Assembly: GCA_037957365.1 (NCBI GenBank)
Contig: JARHVA010004903.1
Location: 487,501 to 551,500, forward strand
Direction: 5' to 3'
Origin: Torreya grandis
Taxonomy: Eukaryota; Streptophyta; Pinopsida; Cupressales; Taxaceae
DNA length: 64,000 bases
Position 1 is the first letter of the stretch. Each line of letters opens with the position of its first letter. Both the position numbers and the translations under genes were made by a program. The notes under the pieces are model-generated. The model did no database searches. It was not told the DNA's origin and saw nothing but the letters and a program-made list of their open reading frames with translations. This document shows positions 25,241 through 37,716 of this stretch, one piece after another.

Positions 25241-26129
25241 GGACGTACTAGTCCTACAATCAGTTTAAGCAAATAAATAGGCCTCCTTTTTAAGGTAATA
25301 ATCAAGGACAAGGTCAAATCACTCCTAGACCTTACCAAATTTATAATCCTAATACCCCATCATCTTCAAAATAAATATTTCCCACTCAAAAAAAATTTGT
25401 TCAAGAATAACCATGTTATCCCTCCTAGACCAAAATCAAGGCCAAGTTACATATGCCAATGAAATGCCTAGTCAAGACATGACAATGCAAGGTAATCAAT
25501 CATCTCAAGTTTCTAATTTTGAGGTGTCAATGCAAAGTGGAATGAAATTTGGAATGGAGAATGGAAAAACATAATTTAATTGTAGTCTCATAAATCATTT
25601 TGGGGGAGAAATTTTTGCCATCAATCTTTTGAGGAATTCAAGCAATGTGATTACTAGTGTGTCTTATAATCCTCAGTCTAAAAAGAGTGTTATTAAAGAG
25701 ACACAAGGGGATAATCAAGGACCTATTTTGAATCCTAAATAATCTCCAATTTTGGGTGGGTCTAACTCATCCCATAAGGTTAAATAAAATTATAAGTTTT
25801 AGAATGTAAGGCATGTTCCTATACATCCACCTTCATAAGCTACACCACAAGGTACTAGTGCTTCCAAAGAGCCTTTCAAGGTGAGAAATCATTATATCAA
25901 TGTTTTGGACTAGATGAATAAGTTAAATATGAATATTTAATTATGGTATCCATTGAAAATACTGAGACAAAAATATATGCCTCAAAAGGAATTGTAAGGA
26001 CTAGGTAACCAAGTTCGATCAGCTAGAAATGAGAATTTTGTCTTAGTGAATAGAATTCAACCCATTGATGGAAAAGTGAATAATATTGATAATAATCAAC
26101 ATTTTTATTTATCCTTGATCATTATTTAT

Positions 26130-26652
26130 TTATTATTTCACAATTACATCATGGATAGTGGGACTAGTACTCTAGTTATACCCAAATCAATAGTGGATAA
26201 ACTAGGCCTCAAGTATGAACCAATGGATAATAGAGTCCTACAATTGGATGGATCACCAATAAAGACCTTAGGATTAGTCAAGGATTTGAACCTAATTTTA
26301 CATGATTTTCCTAATTTTTATATCCCTCATGATGTTGTTGTGTTATATTTACCTCCATGCTTTTCTCTTTACTTGTTAAGAGAGTTTACAACTAAGATAG
26401 GTGGACACATGGCAATTAATTAGTCCTATATGGTTTTTTAGGAAAAAGTATGGTACTAAGGTGAAGATTGAATTAGAGCCTATCCATAAAAATCACATAG
26501 ATCCTTACATTCCTAAAGTGGAAAATTTCAATTATACCATTATTGATGAGGAAGAACTTCACATAGATCAATCTCCAACATGTTCTCTTGAAGGAGTTTA
26601 TAATTTGTATCTAGATGAATGGGGAGATGACCATTATGAGCATGATCCTTAA
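26130..26652 (+). pseudogene. Aspartic protease region of gypsy B
   Basis: DSGTSTLVIPKSIVDKLGLK carries the retropepsin active site in DSGTS form with the usual following helix, then LDGSPIKTLGLVKDL. A frame change near 26400-26420 leads to an acidic linker (to 26652) with no known domain. The protease would have cut the polyprotein; here the frame is broken. Confidence 0.7.
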
Positions 26653-26739
26653 AAATTAATAGAGGAACGAGGTCTTAGATTGTATTGAATTAATGAATAG
26701 GACTCTTCATGCCAAAATTGATGAATCCAAGTGAAAACA

Positions 26740-27130
26740 TGGATGGTTTATGGAAGCTATTATTTGATGGATCTAGAAGTAAAGTTAGGGTAGGTGGTAG
26801 AGTAATGTTAGTTTCCCCATCCAAGGAAAGGTACTATTCCACTTTAAAATTCCACTTATCTTGTACAAATAATGTGGTATAATATTATTCCTTCATTCAT
26901 GGCCTTGAGTGGGCTAGGAAAAGAGGTGTGAAAAAAACTAAAAGTGTATGGTGATAGTGAGTTGATTATGAATCAAGTAAGGGGTCAAAATGTAACTAAG
27001 AACCCTTTTATTAAGTCCTATAAGCATAGAGTGTGGGATATTGTGGATGATTTCTAAGGTTTCAACATCAAATCCATCACAAGAGAGGAGAATAAACATG
27101 CTAATAGGTTGGCATCAATTAGAGCTTAGT
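26740..27130 (+). pseudogene. Extra (archaeal-type) RNase H domain of gypsy B
   Basis: Translation gives WKLLFDGSRSKVRVGGRVML, then CTNNVV-stop-YYSFIHGLEWARKRG, then after a shift KVYGDSELIMNQVRGQ and REENKHANRLASI. This is the aRNH layout of plant Tat elements: DGS, TNNxAEY helix, YxDSQLV, and AxALA near the end. The second acidic residue is a stop and the last Asp is Asn. It lies before the RT, not between RT-RNase H and integrase. Confidence 0.72.
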
Positions 27131-27469
27131 TTGATGTTCCAAAAGGGATAAAAGAAGATAAGAGCCAACGAAATCTCAAGGTGATTGTAAGGCCCTCAAT
27201 ACCTAATAATGTCATTGATTGAAAAGATTTTGATAGTGACCAATGAATAGAATTGTTTCTATAAGAGGAGGTTGAGTTTTCTTCCAAGAATCAGTCCAAA
27301 CTATGATAACAATATGGAGGGTAGATTGTATAATTGAAGTCAAACAAACTCTGTAAAGGCCTAGTCACACTTGAGAGTATCTTTAATAACGATGATAAGT
27401 TTAATAAATAAAAGGTAAGTATGTATAATAATAAAAAAAACTATGATAAATTACAACTCCTTAAGGATA

Positions 27470-28895
27470 AGTTGCTTGCACTAGGGAATGTATGTACTAG
27501 TGAAGAAAATCATGCTTTGATTGAGTTATGCAAGGAGTTTTCTGATGTCTTTATATAAGAATATAGTGATTTAAAGGTATTTTATCCAAACTTAGCTCAG
27601 CATACCATAGATATAGATGATAATTATAATCCTATAAAGAAAAAACAAAGTCCCATAAATCAGATATTCAGCCTCTCATGAAGAAGGATCTTATTAAGTT
27701 GATTGAGTTCAAAACCATTTTTCCTATTAAGCATTCAACTTGGTTGGCAAACTTAGTCTCTGTTAGGAAGAAAAATGAGGAAATAAAGTTGTGTTGATTT
27801 TAGGGAATTTAATAGAGTTTCCTTGAAGGACCATTATCCTCTTCCTTATATGGAGCAAATTTTTTCAAGTTGTGGAAAGTAGTGAAAGATTTTCTCTTCT
27901 TGATGGATATTTCAGGTATAATCAGATTTTGGTGAAAGAAAGTGATCAATATAAGAAACAATTTACTACTAAATTGGGTATATATTATTATATTAAAATT
28001 CATTTTGGATTTTATAATTATGTAAATACATTTAAATGTGCAATGGATATGACTTTTCAAGGATTAATATATGACATTGTATTGGTATATCCTAATGATA
28101 ACATAGTTTTTTCTAAGTATGCAAAAGATCACTTGAATCACCTTAAGAATATTTTTGAGATATTTAGAGAGTTTATAATATCTCTTGCCCAAATAATTGG
28201 GTGGTTTCTATCCATCAAGGCAAATTTTTAGGACACATTGTCTCAAAGAAAGGCCTATCCATAGATCCTGAAAGGGTGAGTGCAATCTTGGCACTGGCTT
28301 TGCCCAAACATAAGAAAGGGTTGAAAGGTTTATTTGGGAAAATTAATTTAATAAGTAGGTTCATTCCTGATTTTTATAATTTAATAAATCCTCTAACCTC
28401 TATGCTAAGGAAGGATGAAGTGTTCACTTGGATAAGAAGAAGGAAGGAGAGTTTTGAAGAGATTAAACAAGCCATTGCTCAAGGTCCAACTCTTACAAGT
28501 CCTAATTTCTTAAAGGATATTAATTTTTATAATTTTATAAATGAGGAGTTGATCTCTACCATGATTACTCAATAAAATTAAGAAATCTTGGAGCAGCCTA
28601 ATGCCTTCTTTAGTCAAGGTTTGGAAGGTTATGAGGTAAGAAACACCTATGTTGAGAAGCAAGTATGTTCAATTATTACATGTATAAATAATTTTAGGCA
28701 CATGCTATATAAAAACAAGATTATAATATTGGTACCTCATCCTAATTTCAAATATTTCCTTTTTAGCATATATTTGAATGAAAAAATTGTTGGTTGGATG
28801 ACAAAAGTGATGGAGTATGATGTTGAAATCAAGACAACCAAGCTTGTCAAAGGGAAGGAGTTATGTGAGCATTTTGATTTAGATTTGAAATAAAA
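27470..28895 (+). pseudogene. Reverse transcriptase and RNase H of gypsy B
   Basis: RT begins about 27480 (KEFSDVF) and runs over several frames: DFREFNRVSLKDHYPLP, then YFRYNQILVKESDQYK, then LGIYYYIKIHFGFYN. The YLDD box is YPND, so one catalytic Asp is lost. Next come the thumb (GHIVSKKGLSIDPERV) and the connection (RFIPDFYNLINPLTSMLRKD). The RT-linked RNase H follows at 28590-28893 in Tat style (NNFRHMLYKNKIIILVPH). Frameshifts lie near 27660, 27880 and 28230. Confidence 0.82.
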
Positions 28896-28919
28896 AAAAG
28901 AGTTTATTTATCTCTCCAT

Positions 28920-30170
28920 AATGACCCTATGAAATATTCACCTTCATCAATGAGGATTTGGATACAAGATATGATTCATTTTATTCAAATTGGTGAGTGT
29001 CCACAAGGTCTAGATAGAGCTAAAAGAAGGTACTTTAGATTACAATATATTCCTTATGTGATTATTGATGGAGTTTTGTTTAGGAAGAACTTATTAGGTG
29101 TGTTATTGAGGTGTGATAAATCAGATTAGGTTAAGAAAATATTACTTGAGTTTAATGATGGACCAATTGGTGGTGACTTTGCTCCAAAAACCATAGCTAC
29201 TAAGATAATGAGAGATGGTTATTTTGTCCTAGTTTGTTAAAATACACCCATGTTTTGGTAAGCAAGTGTCAAAATTTTTATCTTTTTATGGTAAACAAAA
29301 TCTTGTATCCTTTCCTCTTCATCGAATATAGGTAGACTAACCTTTTATCCAATGGGGTCTAGATTTCATAGGCCTAATCAACCCACCTTGTAGTGCTAGC
29401 CACAAGTGGGTGTTGACTACTGCAGATTACTTTAAAATATGGTTGGAGTATTTATCTCTCAAAGAAGCAAATGAAATTTTAGTTATATACTTTTATGAAG
29501 CCATAGTGATAAGGTTTGGGGCTTCTTCAACAATAATTTTAGACAATGCATTGGATTTCCTTAGAATGAAGACAAGTGAGTGGGCTTTAAAACATGGCAT
29601 ATATCTTAGTAATTCATCTAATTACTATCCAAAATGAAATGGACTAGCTGAGTCCACCAATAAGAATCTAAATAGGATCATCAAGAGAACAATAGAGGAA
29701 AACCAAAGGACTTGACATTCCAAGTTGAAAATAACTCTTTGTGTTGATAGGAATACCCCCAAAAGTGCAATTAGAAACTCACCATATACACTTATTTATG
29801 GGGGAGAATATATAATACCTATTTCAATTGAGCTACTAGCCTTGGATCTCACTTATCAGTTGGATTTGATGGAAAATGAAAGCATGGAAGTCAGGTTGTG
29901 TGAATTGATGGAGCTTGTAGAGACAAGAGATGAAGCTATGTAAACTATGAGAGCTCACCAGGATAGAACAAAGAGATAATTTGATAACAAATCATGATAA
30001 GAAGCTTCCAAAAGGGGTAATTTATTTGAAATTGGGATGAAGATAGGGATAAACCTAGAAAACACACAAAGTTTGATGTTTTGTGGAGTGGCCCTTATAT
30101 TATCACCCAATGCAAGCAACATAATAGTTTCTAACTCTAAAATATGGATGGAGAGGATCTTCATGTCCTA
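28920..30170 (+). pseudogene. Integrase of gypsy B
   Basis: The N-terminal part (IIDGVLFRKNLLGVLLRC) is followed by a zinc-finger region with broken frame, and then the core from 29340 (IQWGLDFIG, SHKWVLTTADYF). The second catalytic Asp lies in IILDNALDF. YYPK-stop-NGLAESTNKN holds the Glu. The C-terminal part (YTLIYGGEYIIPISIE, then ARDEAM-like) is usual for Tat integrase. It would insert element DNA into chromosomes. Single stops and a shift near 29700 disable it. Confidence 0.8.
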
Positions 30171-30730
30171 GTAATTGGAATATATGTCAAACATTGATAC
30201 TAAGGCTCTCCTCTCTCCTTGTACATAGTTGTTGTTTTCTTGATTTCCTTAAGTACTTATGCACATGTGTGAGTCTTATTTGTGTCTTACTTTATCTTGT
30301 GTTTTCTTAGTGTGTTGTGGTTGTGTTGTGTGCATCTTAGGTAATTCCTTGATAGTTGTCTTCAAGAAATAATTGACTCCCTCAGCCCATGATAGAATAA
30401 GGCTATTGGTCCTTAGTATAGCAAGCATATTAATCCTATGAGTCACCAATTTATTGACAAAATTTAACTTTTAGGTCAAACTTGGACCCCTATAGGTAAA
30501 AAACTTTGTGTTTCAAATTTTGTAGGGGTATAAATATTTTTCATAGGCTATATTGTGGTTAAATTAATGCTATATAATGTATTTCTAGCCTTTATCATAA
30601 TTTTATCAGCTTATTTATCATTTTGGGTCATTTAATGTTCTTTTATGGGTCATAAATGCAAGTGACACATTTCCAAAAGTGTCCAAATATCCAATTTTTT
30701 CCTTCTAAGCATACAAAATGTCATTTTAAT

Positions 30731-30873
30731 TGTCAATTATTGTAGTTAAATTAGAATATTGTAGGTTCCTTAACTAAAATCTAAGGAACCTACAATATTC
30801 TAATTTAACTACAATAATTGACAATTATTGTAGTTAAATTAGAATATTGTAGGTTCCTTAACTAAAATCTAAG
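30731..30873. repeat. Forward-inverted-forward fold-back repeat
   Basis: A 39-bp segment (30731-30769, TGTCAATTATTGTAG...) is followed after 15 bases by its exact reverse complement (30785-30823) and then again by a forward copy (30819-30873). The right-hand copy contains the LINE's target-site duplication. The other LTR has the locus once only (about 18850-18903). Confidence 0.9.
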
Positions 30874-30877
30874 AAAT
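30860..30877. repeat. TSD of LINE copy, left
   Basis: AACTAAAATCTAAGAAAT, 18 bp, repeated exactly at 32510-32527. Confidence 0.9.
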
Positions 30878-32509
30878 ATTTTTGAACTAGTTTTTTGAAT
30901 GCTCCCAGCGCATGCATGCCCCTTGCTCCCTGCGCACGCATGGAGAATTTGAACGCTGCGGGCATACAGGCGTGAGCGCATACTTCCAGCTTGGTCCAGG
31001 CAGCTGCAAATTTGGCAGCTAGTGTGGCTGAACCTTTACCAGTGAATGGGGATAGGATTCTGGTCATGAAAGGGGGTTCTTCTCCATTGACAGATTTAGT
31101 AAATGGTTCCCCTATTTTTGGGTCTGCCCTGGGTCTAAGGGAAGAACTTATGAGGACGTGGCTACTTTTGAAGCCGAAATTCATGATGTGAAACACCATG
31201 CTTCTACTGGGAGACTAAGCGAATCACCTGTAAGTGCTTTAAAACATGTCAGGGTTAATCTTGATCCTGATACTATTAAAGAAATCTTTCATCAGGCAGA
31301 GTACTTTTCAAAGTCTACAACTATTTGTAGATTTCATGGCTTCTGGCCATCTCATGCCGATTTACATGGCTGGATATCCCAAACATGGCTACCACTAATT
31401 GATGGAAATGTAGAAATCTATCCTTGTGGTAAATGTTTTTTTATAGCTTTATTCCACATTCCTGAGGATAGGAAGACTATTCTTTCCAATAGAAATTTCT
31501 TCTGGCAAGGTAAATACCCTCTCTTCGCTAAATGGTGGCATATGGATTTCAATCCTGTAACGAAAACTTTCAACAAGATCCCTATCTAGGTTTGGCTCCC
31601 TAATTTACCATTACATCTATGGCATGATTCGGTGTTTAAAACCATCAGAAATGCTATAGGGGAATTTTTATTCGTGGACGCAAAAACCAAGAGGTATTTT
31701 AGATTGACCTGTGCTCACCTTATGGTTGAGGTGGATGTTTCTAAGGGCCTTCCTGAGGCAATTTGTCTGGATTCCCCTAGGGGATCTTGGACGCAAATGT
31801 TAGATTTTGAAGGGCTACCTTTTCGATGTAGAAAGTGTCATCTGACGGGGCATGTTGCAGCCCGGTGCACTGCAAGGAAATCCAGACCCAGAAGATCTCC
31901 TTCTTGGTGGGCAGAAGCTGATCATGATCACTATATTGTAGAACAACCTGAGGAAGCTTCGACAGATTCTGAGAATGAGAATGAAAAGAGCATCTTATCT
32001 ATTTCGACGGATCAGGAGTCTCAGCTGGAGACAGTTCCTGTTGAAGGTTTGGTGGAGATTGGATTATGTAATCTACCTGAACCGATTTTCGAGGAGGTGG
32101 TGGTTCCTCCACCTATTTTGAAGGTTTCTCCTAGGAGTCAGTTGTTGGCTGGTTCTCCTAAGGTTTTGGCTGAGGCTTTGTCGCCCCCTGGGCTTCATGA
32201 TTCTTAGCCTCCTGTGGATTGGGTTGCTGAGGCAGCTAAGGTAGAGGATGGCTGGACTACTATTAAGAGGAAAAAATCTAAGCCTCTGGTCCCTCCTCTA
32301 GATATGAAACTTCAGTCTTGTAAAAAAAATAATAACTAATAGTTATTGTTTGTCTAGCTCTTGTTTGTTGTTTTCAGATTACTGGTTTATCTGGTTTAGC
32401 TTTTGTAGGTTCCAAGTTATTTTGTTTCCTGGAAGTGCTTAAGGTTTATATCTTATCTGATGTAAAGGGTTTCGGGGCCCCTTCAAAACCTGTTTTTACC
32501 TTAATCTAA
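30878..32509 (+). mobile_element. ORF1-only LINE (non-LTR) copy
   Basis: A 1.63-kb insertion with an 18-bp TSD, G+C-rich against its surroundings. It holds a LINE ORF1 and a short 3' tail (GGGTTTCGGGGCCCCTTCAA ... CCTTAATCTAAA) but no endonuclease or reverse transcriptase. Plant LINE copies normally lose the 5' end, so keeping ORF1 and losing all of ORF2 is unusual. It must have been mobilised in trans. Confidence 0.8.
30991..32338 (+). pseudogene. LINE ORF1: DUF4283 and zinc knuckle
   Basis: Starts in one frame at 30991 (ILVMKGGSSPLTDLVNG), shifts near 31140, then runs in a single frame broken only by TAG at 31587 and 32205. The DUF4283-type domain reads ICRFHGFWPSHADLHGWI and CFFIALFHIPEDRKTIL. 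A CX2CX4HX4C knuckle is at about 31829 (CRKCHLTGHVAARC). An acidic tail precedes the typical DGWTTIKRKKSK end. The ORF1 protein would bind LINE RNA. A GC-rich codon content unlike the neighbours suggests a fairly late arrival. Confidence 0.82.
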
Positions 32510-32527
32510 AACTAAAATCTAAGAAAT
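32510..32527. repeat. TSD of LINE copy, right
   Basis: Identical 18 bases to 30860-30877; LTR B resumes directly after. Confidence 0.9.
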
Positions 32528-35500
32528 AACTGAAAAAGGTAGAAAATGGTAATTGTATGGCCCATGGGGAAGTGTGACACGTGGGAGAAGATCTTAGATA
32601 GACTATTAAATTAATAACACTAATTTATATGTTTTTTATTTATAAATTTAGTTTTAAATAAAAAACCATTCTACTCCTTTTTTGGTCTTTTAGACATACT
32701 GAAGTGACCTTCAGGTTTTTGCACAATATATACAACTCAAGAGTTTTTAAGTCAAATGATTATAGGAGGTTTTATTACACCTATATAAATTCATTTACAT
32801 ATAAATATTTTGAATTATGGTGATCTTTTATTCATGAACCATCCTCATGAAGTTGACTATAATGTTTTGGTAGATGTTTCATACACCCTATAGGTTTTGT
32901 TCCATTTTGATCAAATACATATGAACCAATTAGTGATGTTGGTTATATAGTATGTTGGATACCTCTTAATATGGTATCCATTCTCATTTTCATGTTTCAT
33001 ACTATTTTGTTGATCAAATTAGTCCATGTTGTAGGAAGGTGTCACATGTGTAGTTACAGTCAAAGTTCTTTTTTATAGTTTTTTTCTCCTATAAGGGTCC
33101 ATTTTATTTATTAAATGATGTTATAAAAGTCTAAGGGTCATATTACCACATCCTTACATGTTTTGGTTTCACCATTTCATCTTTTGGGTAGCTTGCAGCC
33201 TTGCCATCTCTCATAGTCAACTCTATGCCTAACCTCACTTGTAGTCACCTGTATAAAGTTGTTCAAATTATTCATGGAATGATAATTTGGGTATTATATT
33301 TTTATAAGCAAACTATAGTTTTAAATATTTCATTTATAGGTTTGGAAAAGGTGTAAGTGTGTTCACAAGCTCAATCACCATGCCAAAATAGTCATAAGAT
33401 ATCTTACCTGCCTTGTTCCAAGTGTTTATGGGTGATTTTCACATTAGAAAGAATGTTTAAAGCCTCTATTAGGATGAAAGTATGGTACATATTGCATTTG
33501 GAATGTTTAAAATAATTTTTAACTACCCATGAGGCATTTTATCCATGTCATTTTTCCATTTCATGCTCACTGACTACTTTTAGCTTAATGCACATCTATA
33601 GTAGCCATTGATGATGTCATACTGGCAGGTGTAAAGCTTGATATTGTTATAAAATCTTAATATTGATACAAATGTATTTCCATGATTGAGGAAAACATAC
33701 AAGTTTCATAGTCATGGATTATTTTTATATTTATCATATTGTAACTCACTACCTATGCACCAAAATATCCACCTACAGGTGGCTGAATAGGGGACTAAGG
33801 TGTTTATATAGAGAGATTGAAATAGATTGACACCTTTTTAAAGTCTTGGTAAGGTATCTAAGCCATGAAAAATACATATAAGGTGTAAAAATGGAAATAA
33901 GAGGTGTGAAACCATGTTGATAAGATGAAGATTGCATTCTAGTAAGTTGTCCCTAAACTGTCAAATCAAAGGTCAGGGAGCTTCTTATGATTATCCTAAA
34001 ACATGGAGGTAAATGTCTTAAAGCATATATATCTTGGTAAATATTGTATTACATATTAGGGAGATGTTCAATGACAAATATTAGGATCAAAATATTAATA
34101 TAAGATGGAAATAAAGGGCCTTAAACATGTCCTTAAAAACACTGAAACAATCCATTGAAATCTATAGGTCTAAGGTCGCAAATGAATTTTGACACCCTAA
34201 GGAGCAACATTGGATAAAACCTCATGAATAAGATGGATTAACTGGATGAATACGATAAAATGGAATGAAATTTATCAATATCAGGTTAAGATACAGTCTT
34301 TTAATCCCTATGGTCACCTACATGTATCCTTCTAACATGGGAATAGATACCTACAAGGGTCAGATAGGTAAGATAAGCAAACAATGACTTAGGCATGTGA
34401 TTTGATGGTGTTTACCCAATACAAAGTAAGTTAAATTGATATATATGTTTTTTGACCTCAATTTGGGTTCAAGGATGTATTTTCACATTATAATAATCTC
34501 ATTTAAAGCTATAAGTACCTACAATAGGTCCTATAAGCATAGTATCTCAATATACACTAGTGACCCAGCATTAATGCTAGAATGGTGTTTAAAGGTTTAC
34601 AAAGGAGAATCATAGTTAAATAATACATTTTAAAACCTATAATTATTTAATTAAATACATATAATAATCATAAACAATTGTAATTGAAGCAAGGTAACCT
34701 ACAAGTAGGTCTAAATCAGGGTGTCTTAGTCAACAGATAGTCAAGACTCATTTTGAGGCACAAAAGTGCATAAGTAGGGTTAAAGAGAATTGGGATTAAT
34801 AAAACTAAAAATTTAAATTTAAATTTGGATATTTATTTACCTAAATATTTATATACATGATAAAAACACCTACCTAGGACCCTAAAACCCTTGTATGCAC
34901 CTACAATAGGGTACAATCATATGAGGGTAAGATAAGACAAGAGATTGTCTAGGGAGAAGAGGAGGATTATATAAATTAAAAGTGGTTTATTAATAACCAA
35001 AAAGTGTGTTAAAAATATAAATACTCTTCCAATATGACCATCTACCTTCCTTACTTGGCTAAAGGGCAATAGTCCATAGTGTGGGCTAGGAAACCATGTT
35101 TGCTTAATAGGTGAATATGAAGAATCCATAGAAAAGAAGTGTTTTGGATGAATACAAATATTAATAAGAATTAATTGAGAATAATAAAAAAATTTAAACA
35201 TCATATAATCATTTTTTTATCTTTTAAATTTCACCCTTAAGAGTATTTGAAGGAAAAGCAAGAAAATAGGCTTTTTAGAGGCCTTCTTGGGCATTTTGAG
35301 CTGGTTAGGCACCTAAATAGAAGAATAAATATAAAAAATTTGGTATAAATAATAATAAATAACTGGTTAAACTCAAAAAATAATAAATTTTCCTTTTGGA
35401 TGAGGGATATACCTCACTATTTTGTCTCAAAGGTCAATCAGTCTAGGAAAATCAAGGTTTAGCAAAACAAACTAGTGAGTACAAAATGGGCAAAGGGCTT

Positions 35501-37040
35501 GATGTGGAACTTTGGGAAGATTATTAAACATATAATGAGGTGTATGGAAGTAAAATTTATTATATATAATAAATATATCAATATATGACCCCTCAAGGTG
35601 GCTAAAATACCCATGCACATAGTCCAACTAGGTAATCTTTCACTACGCCTAGTTGGTGAATGAGGGAAAAAGTAAGAAGAGGAGTACACGGGAAGTTATA
35701 TGGTGATATTAAAATATGTAATGAGGTGGAAAAATGAATAATACACAAAACCAAAAATTTAAATCAGTCCAAGTATCCAAATCTAGTTGGGTGGATGCTA
35801 GGCCTTTTAGTCCTTTAAGGGACCTAGAGCCAATTATGGGTCTACCTTCATTTATAGCTCTTGATGAGATATAAAAATGATTGGGATATGTTTAATAGGT
35901 TAAAATATACATTCATAAACTTTTATCATGAATAATAACCTATAATAAAGCTAATCCTAACTCTAATATATTCCAGACATGCAAGAAAGTCATAAACAAG
36001 ATCAATGAGGTGTCTTCAAGTGCTCATATCTTTTATAATTATTGTCATGGTAACCAAATGAATTTGGAGAGGTTATTATGGTCCCTTATAATCAATTTTT
36101 TGGAATTTTTTGGTGGGTTAAATTTCAAATATTTATGAATAAATCTTAAGACCAAAAACCACTAAAAACCCTACTAAATTGTCAGGCAACACTTGATGGA
36201 GAAAAAAAGCATGGAGAGTTATCCACATGACATATTTTGACCATTAAATATATTGGAAATTGTAGAGTAATCACTCATGACTCCTCCCATACCTTTGAGA
36301 TGTATGGAATTTAAGGATAGGGTGAAAACATGGTATTTTTGACCATTTTATGTGTTTTGTAAGCTACAGGAGGAGTGTAAAGATGAAATAAAGTTTGGAT
36401 GGAATTTTTGGAATTTTAATAACTCCATATGGTCATTTATTTAAATTTAAAAACTCCTAAGTATCCAAACTAGAACTCTCATCTTAGCTAGTGAAAACTA
36501 GTGTAGTGGACACAAGGGTGAGAAGGGTGAAAACCTCAAGTATGATCCTTTTTAAGGTGTACCTAATTATTATAAGGCCATGGATAGTATTTAAAAGTAT
36601 CATTCACTCTCTCAAATATATTTTCATGGAAAATTTAATATAATTTTGAAGAAAAGTGTGAGGGGTGACTAAAAAAGGAGTTTTTTAGACTGCAGGTAGT
36701 GAGGGCTTCCTTCGAGGAGTTTCCAGATGAGTATAAATGCAACCAATGAATTTTGAGATATTATTAAAGGAATTACATATCATTACAATCATATTCCATA
36801 TCCCTAGTTTTTTTTTTTGATGTTCAAATAGGTTCAAATTATGAAGGTGGTTTTCTAAGCTAAGACTAAGAGTTTTATGCCACTTTTCATAAGTTTCATC
36901 ACTTGTATGGACATTTGGTACTCTTGACATTCCATGGTGCATTCCATAACTATTTATCATGCAACCATAACCCATTTTATTATATTTATAAGTGTCCAAT
37001 TGACCTTTGGACTTCCCTTGTCTTGTTCTTCTCTCAAAGG

Positions 37041-37049
37041 CTATAAATA
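37041..37049 (+). promoter_or_regulatory. Candidate TATA box of B 3' LTR
   Basis: CTATAAATA in the same context as 23465-23473. Confidence 0.5.
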
Positions 37050-37716
37050 TTGCCTCTTTTGGCTCTTTTTGGCAACCTCCATTGGTTGGTGGTGAAATCC
37101 TATCCAATTTTGTACTTTAATGTATTTTTAAGAAATAAAAAAGTGATTTTTCCTATTTACATGTAATTTTTTTTATTTCAATCTTATTGGTCTCTTCTAG
37201 TAGAAGATCATCTTTTCTAGAATGTTATCCTTGATTGTTCACCAAATGTGCAGAAGAGTAATTGTTTTAAGTCTTTGTTAGTGTTCCCTTTTAAGTGTAT
37301 GTGTGTTTTATAAGGGTTTCATGATTTTATTACATAAATTAATCATCCATTACCCTCTTAATCATATAAATACCTCTTCAACCTATCATATGAAATATTT
37401 ATGTGACAATTCATATTGAGTTATGAGTTTTGTGTGAAAGAATATTTGTTTATCTCTAATTAGTATAAGTTCAGTCGATAGGGGTAAGTTAAATATTGTT
37501 ACATAAAATTTAGTTTTATTAGTTTGTCTTATTAACCCTTTCCATGAAAATTTGATAGTTAATAGAGTGTTTCAAAGAGTGCATCAAGGGAACTATCCCT
37601 TCTAGAGATTTATGTCAACAAATTATTACTCATAGTGTGAGAGATGTTTCCATTGTTCCACTTGGATGAGGAGAGATAGGCATTTACTGAAGGGGTGAAA
37701 ATATAAGTTACAATAG

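Larger units (their letters stand above)
18566..37716 (+). mobile_element. Tat-like Ty3/gypsy element B nested in A
   Basis: A 19.2-kb insertion in A's integrase: two LTRs of about 5.6 kb (the right one enlarged by a LINE) and a 6.3-kb interior with gag, protease, an extra RNase H, RT, RNase H and integrase. The integrase (SHKWVLTTADYF, then NGLAESTNKN) and the RT-linked RNase H are of the Tat/Athila style. Every domain has stops or frameshifts, so the element is inactive. Confidence 0.82.
30441..37716 (+). repeat. 3' LTR of gypsy B, with LINE insertion
   Basis: Matches 18566-24147 in order from the ACCCCTATAGGTAAAAA phrase to the closing AATAG. It is longer because of a fold-back (30731-30873) and a LINE copy (30878-32509). 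The start is uncertain by about 14 bases. No clear polypurine tract stands before it. Confidence 0.78.

Noticed and set aside
34917..35204. Minus-strand frame of 95 codons in LTR B (also 21408-21623)
   Set aside because: Both LTRs share part of this frame (MDSxYSxIxQTWFPSP), but this follows from LTR similarity; no start context, domain or codon signal beyond about 50 residues.
36685..37107. Minus-strand frame of 140 codons in LTR B
   Set aside because: The matching region of the other LTR (about 23130-23530) does not keep the frame, so it is chance.
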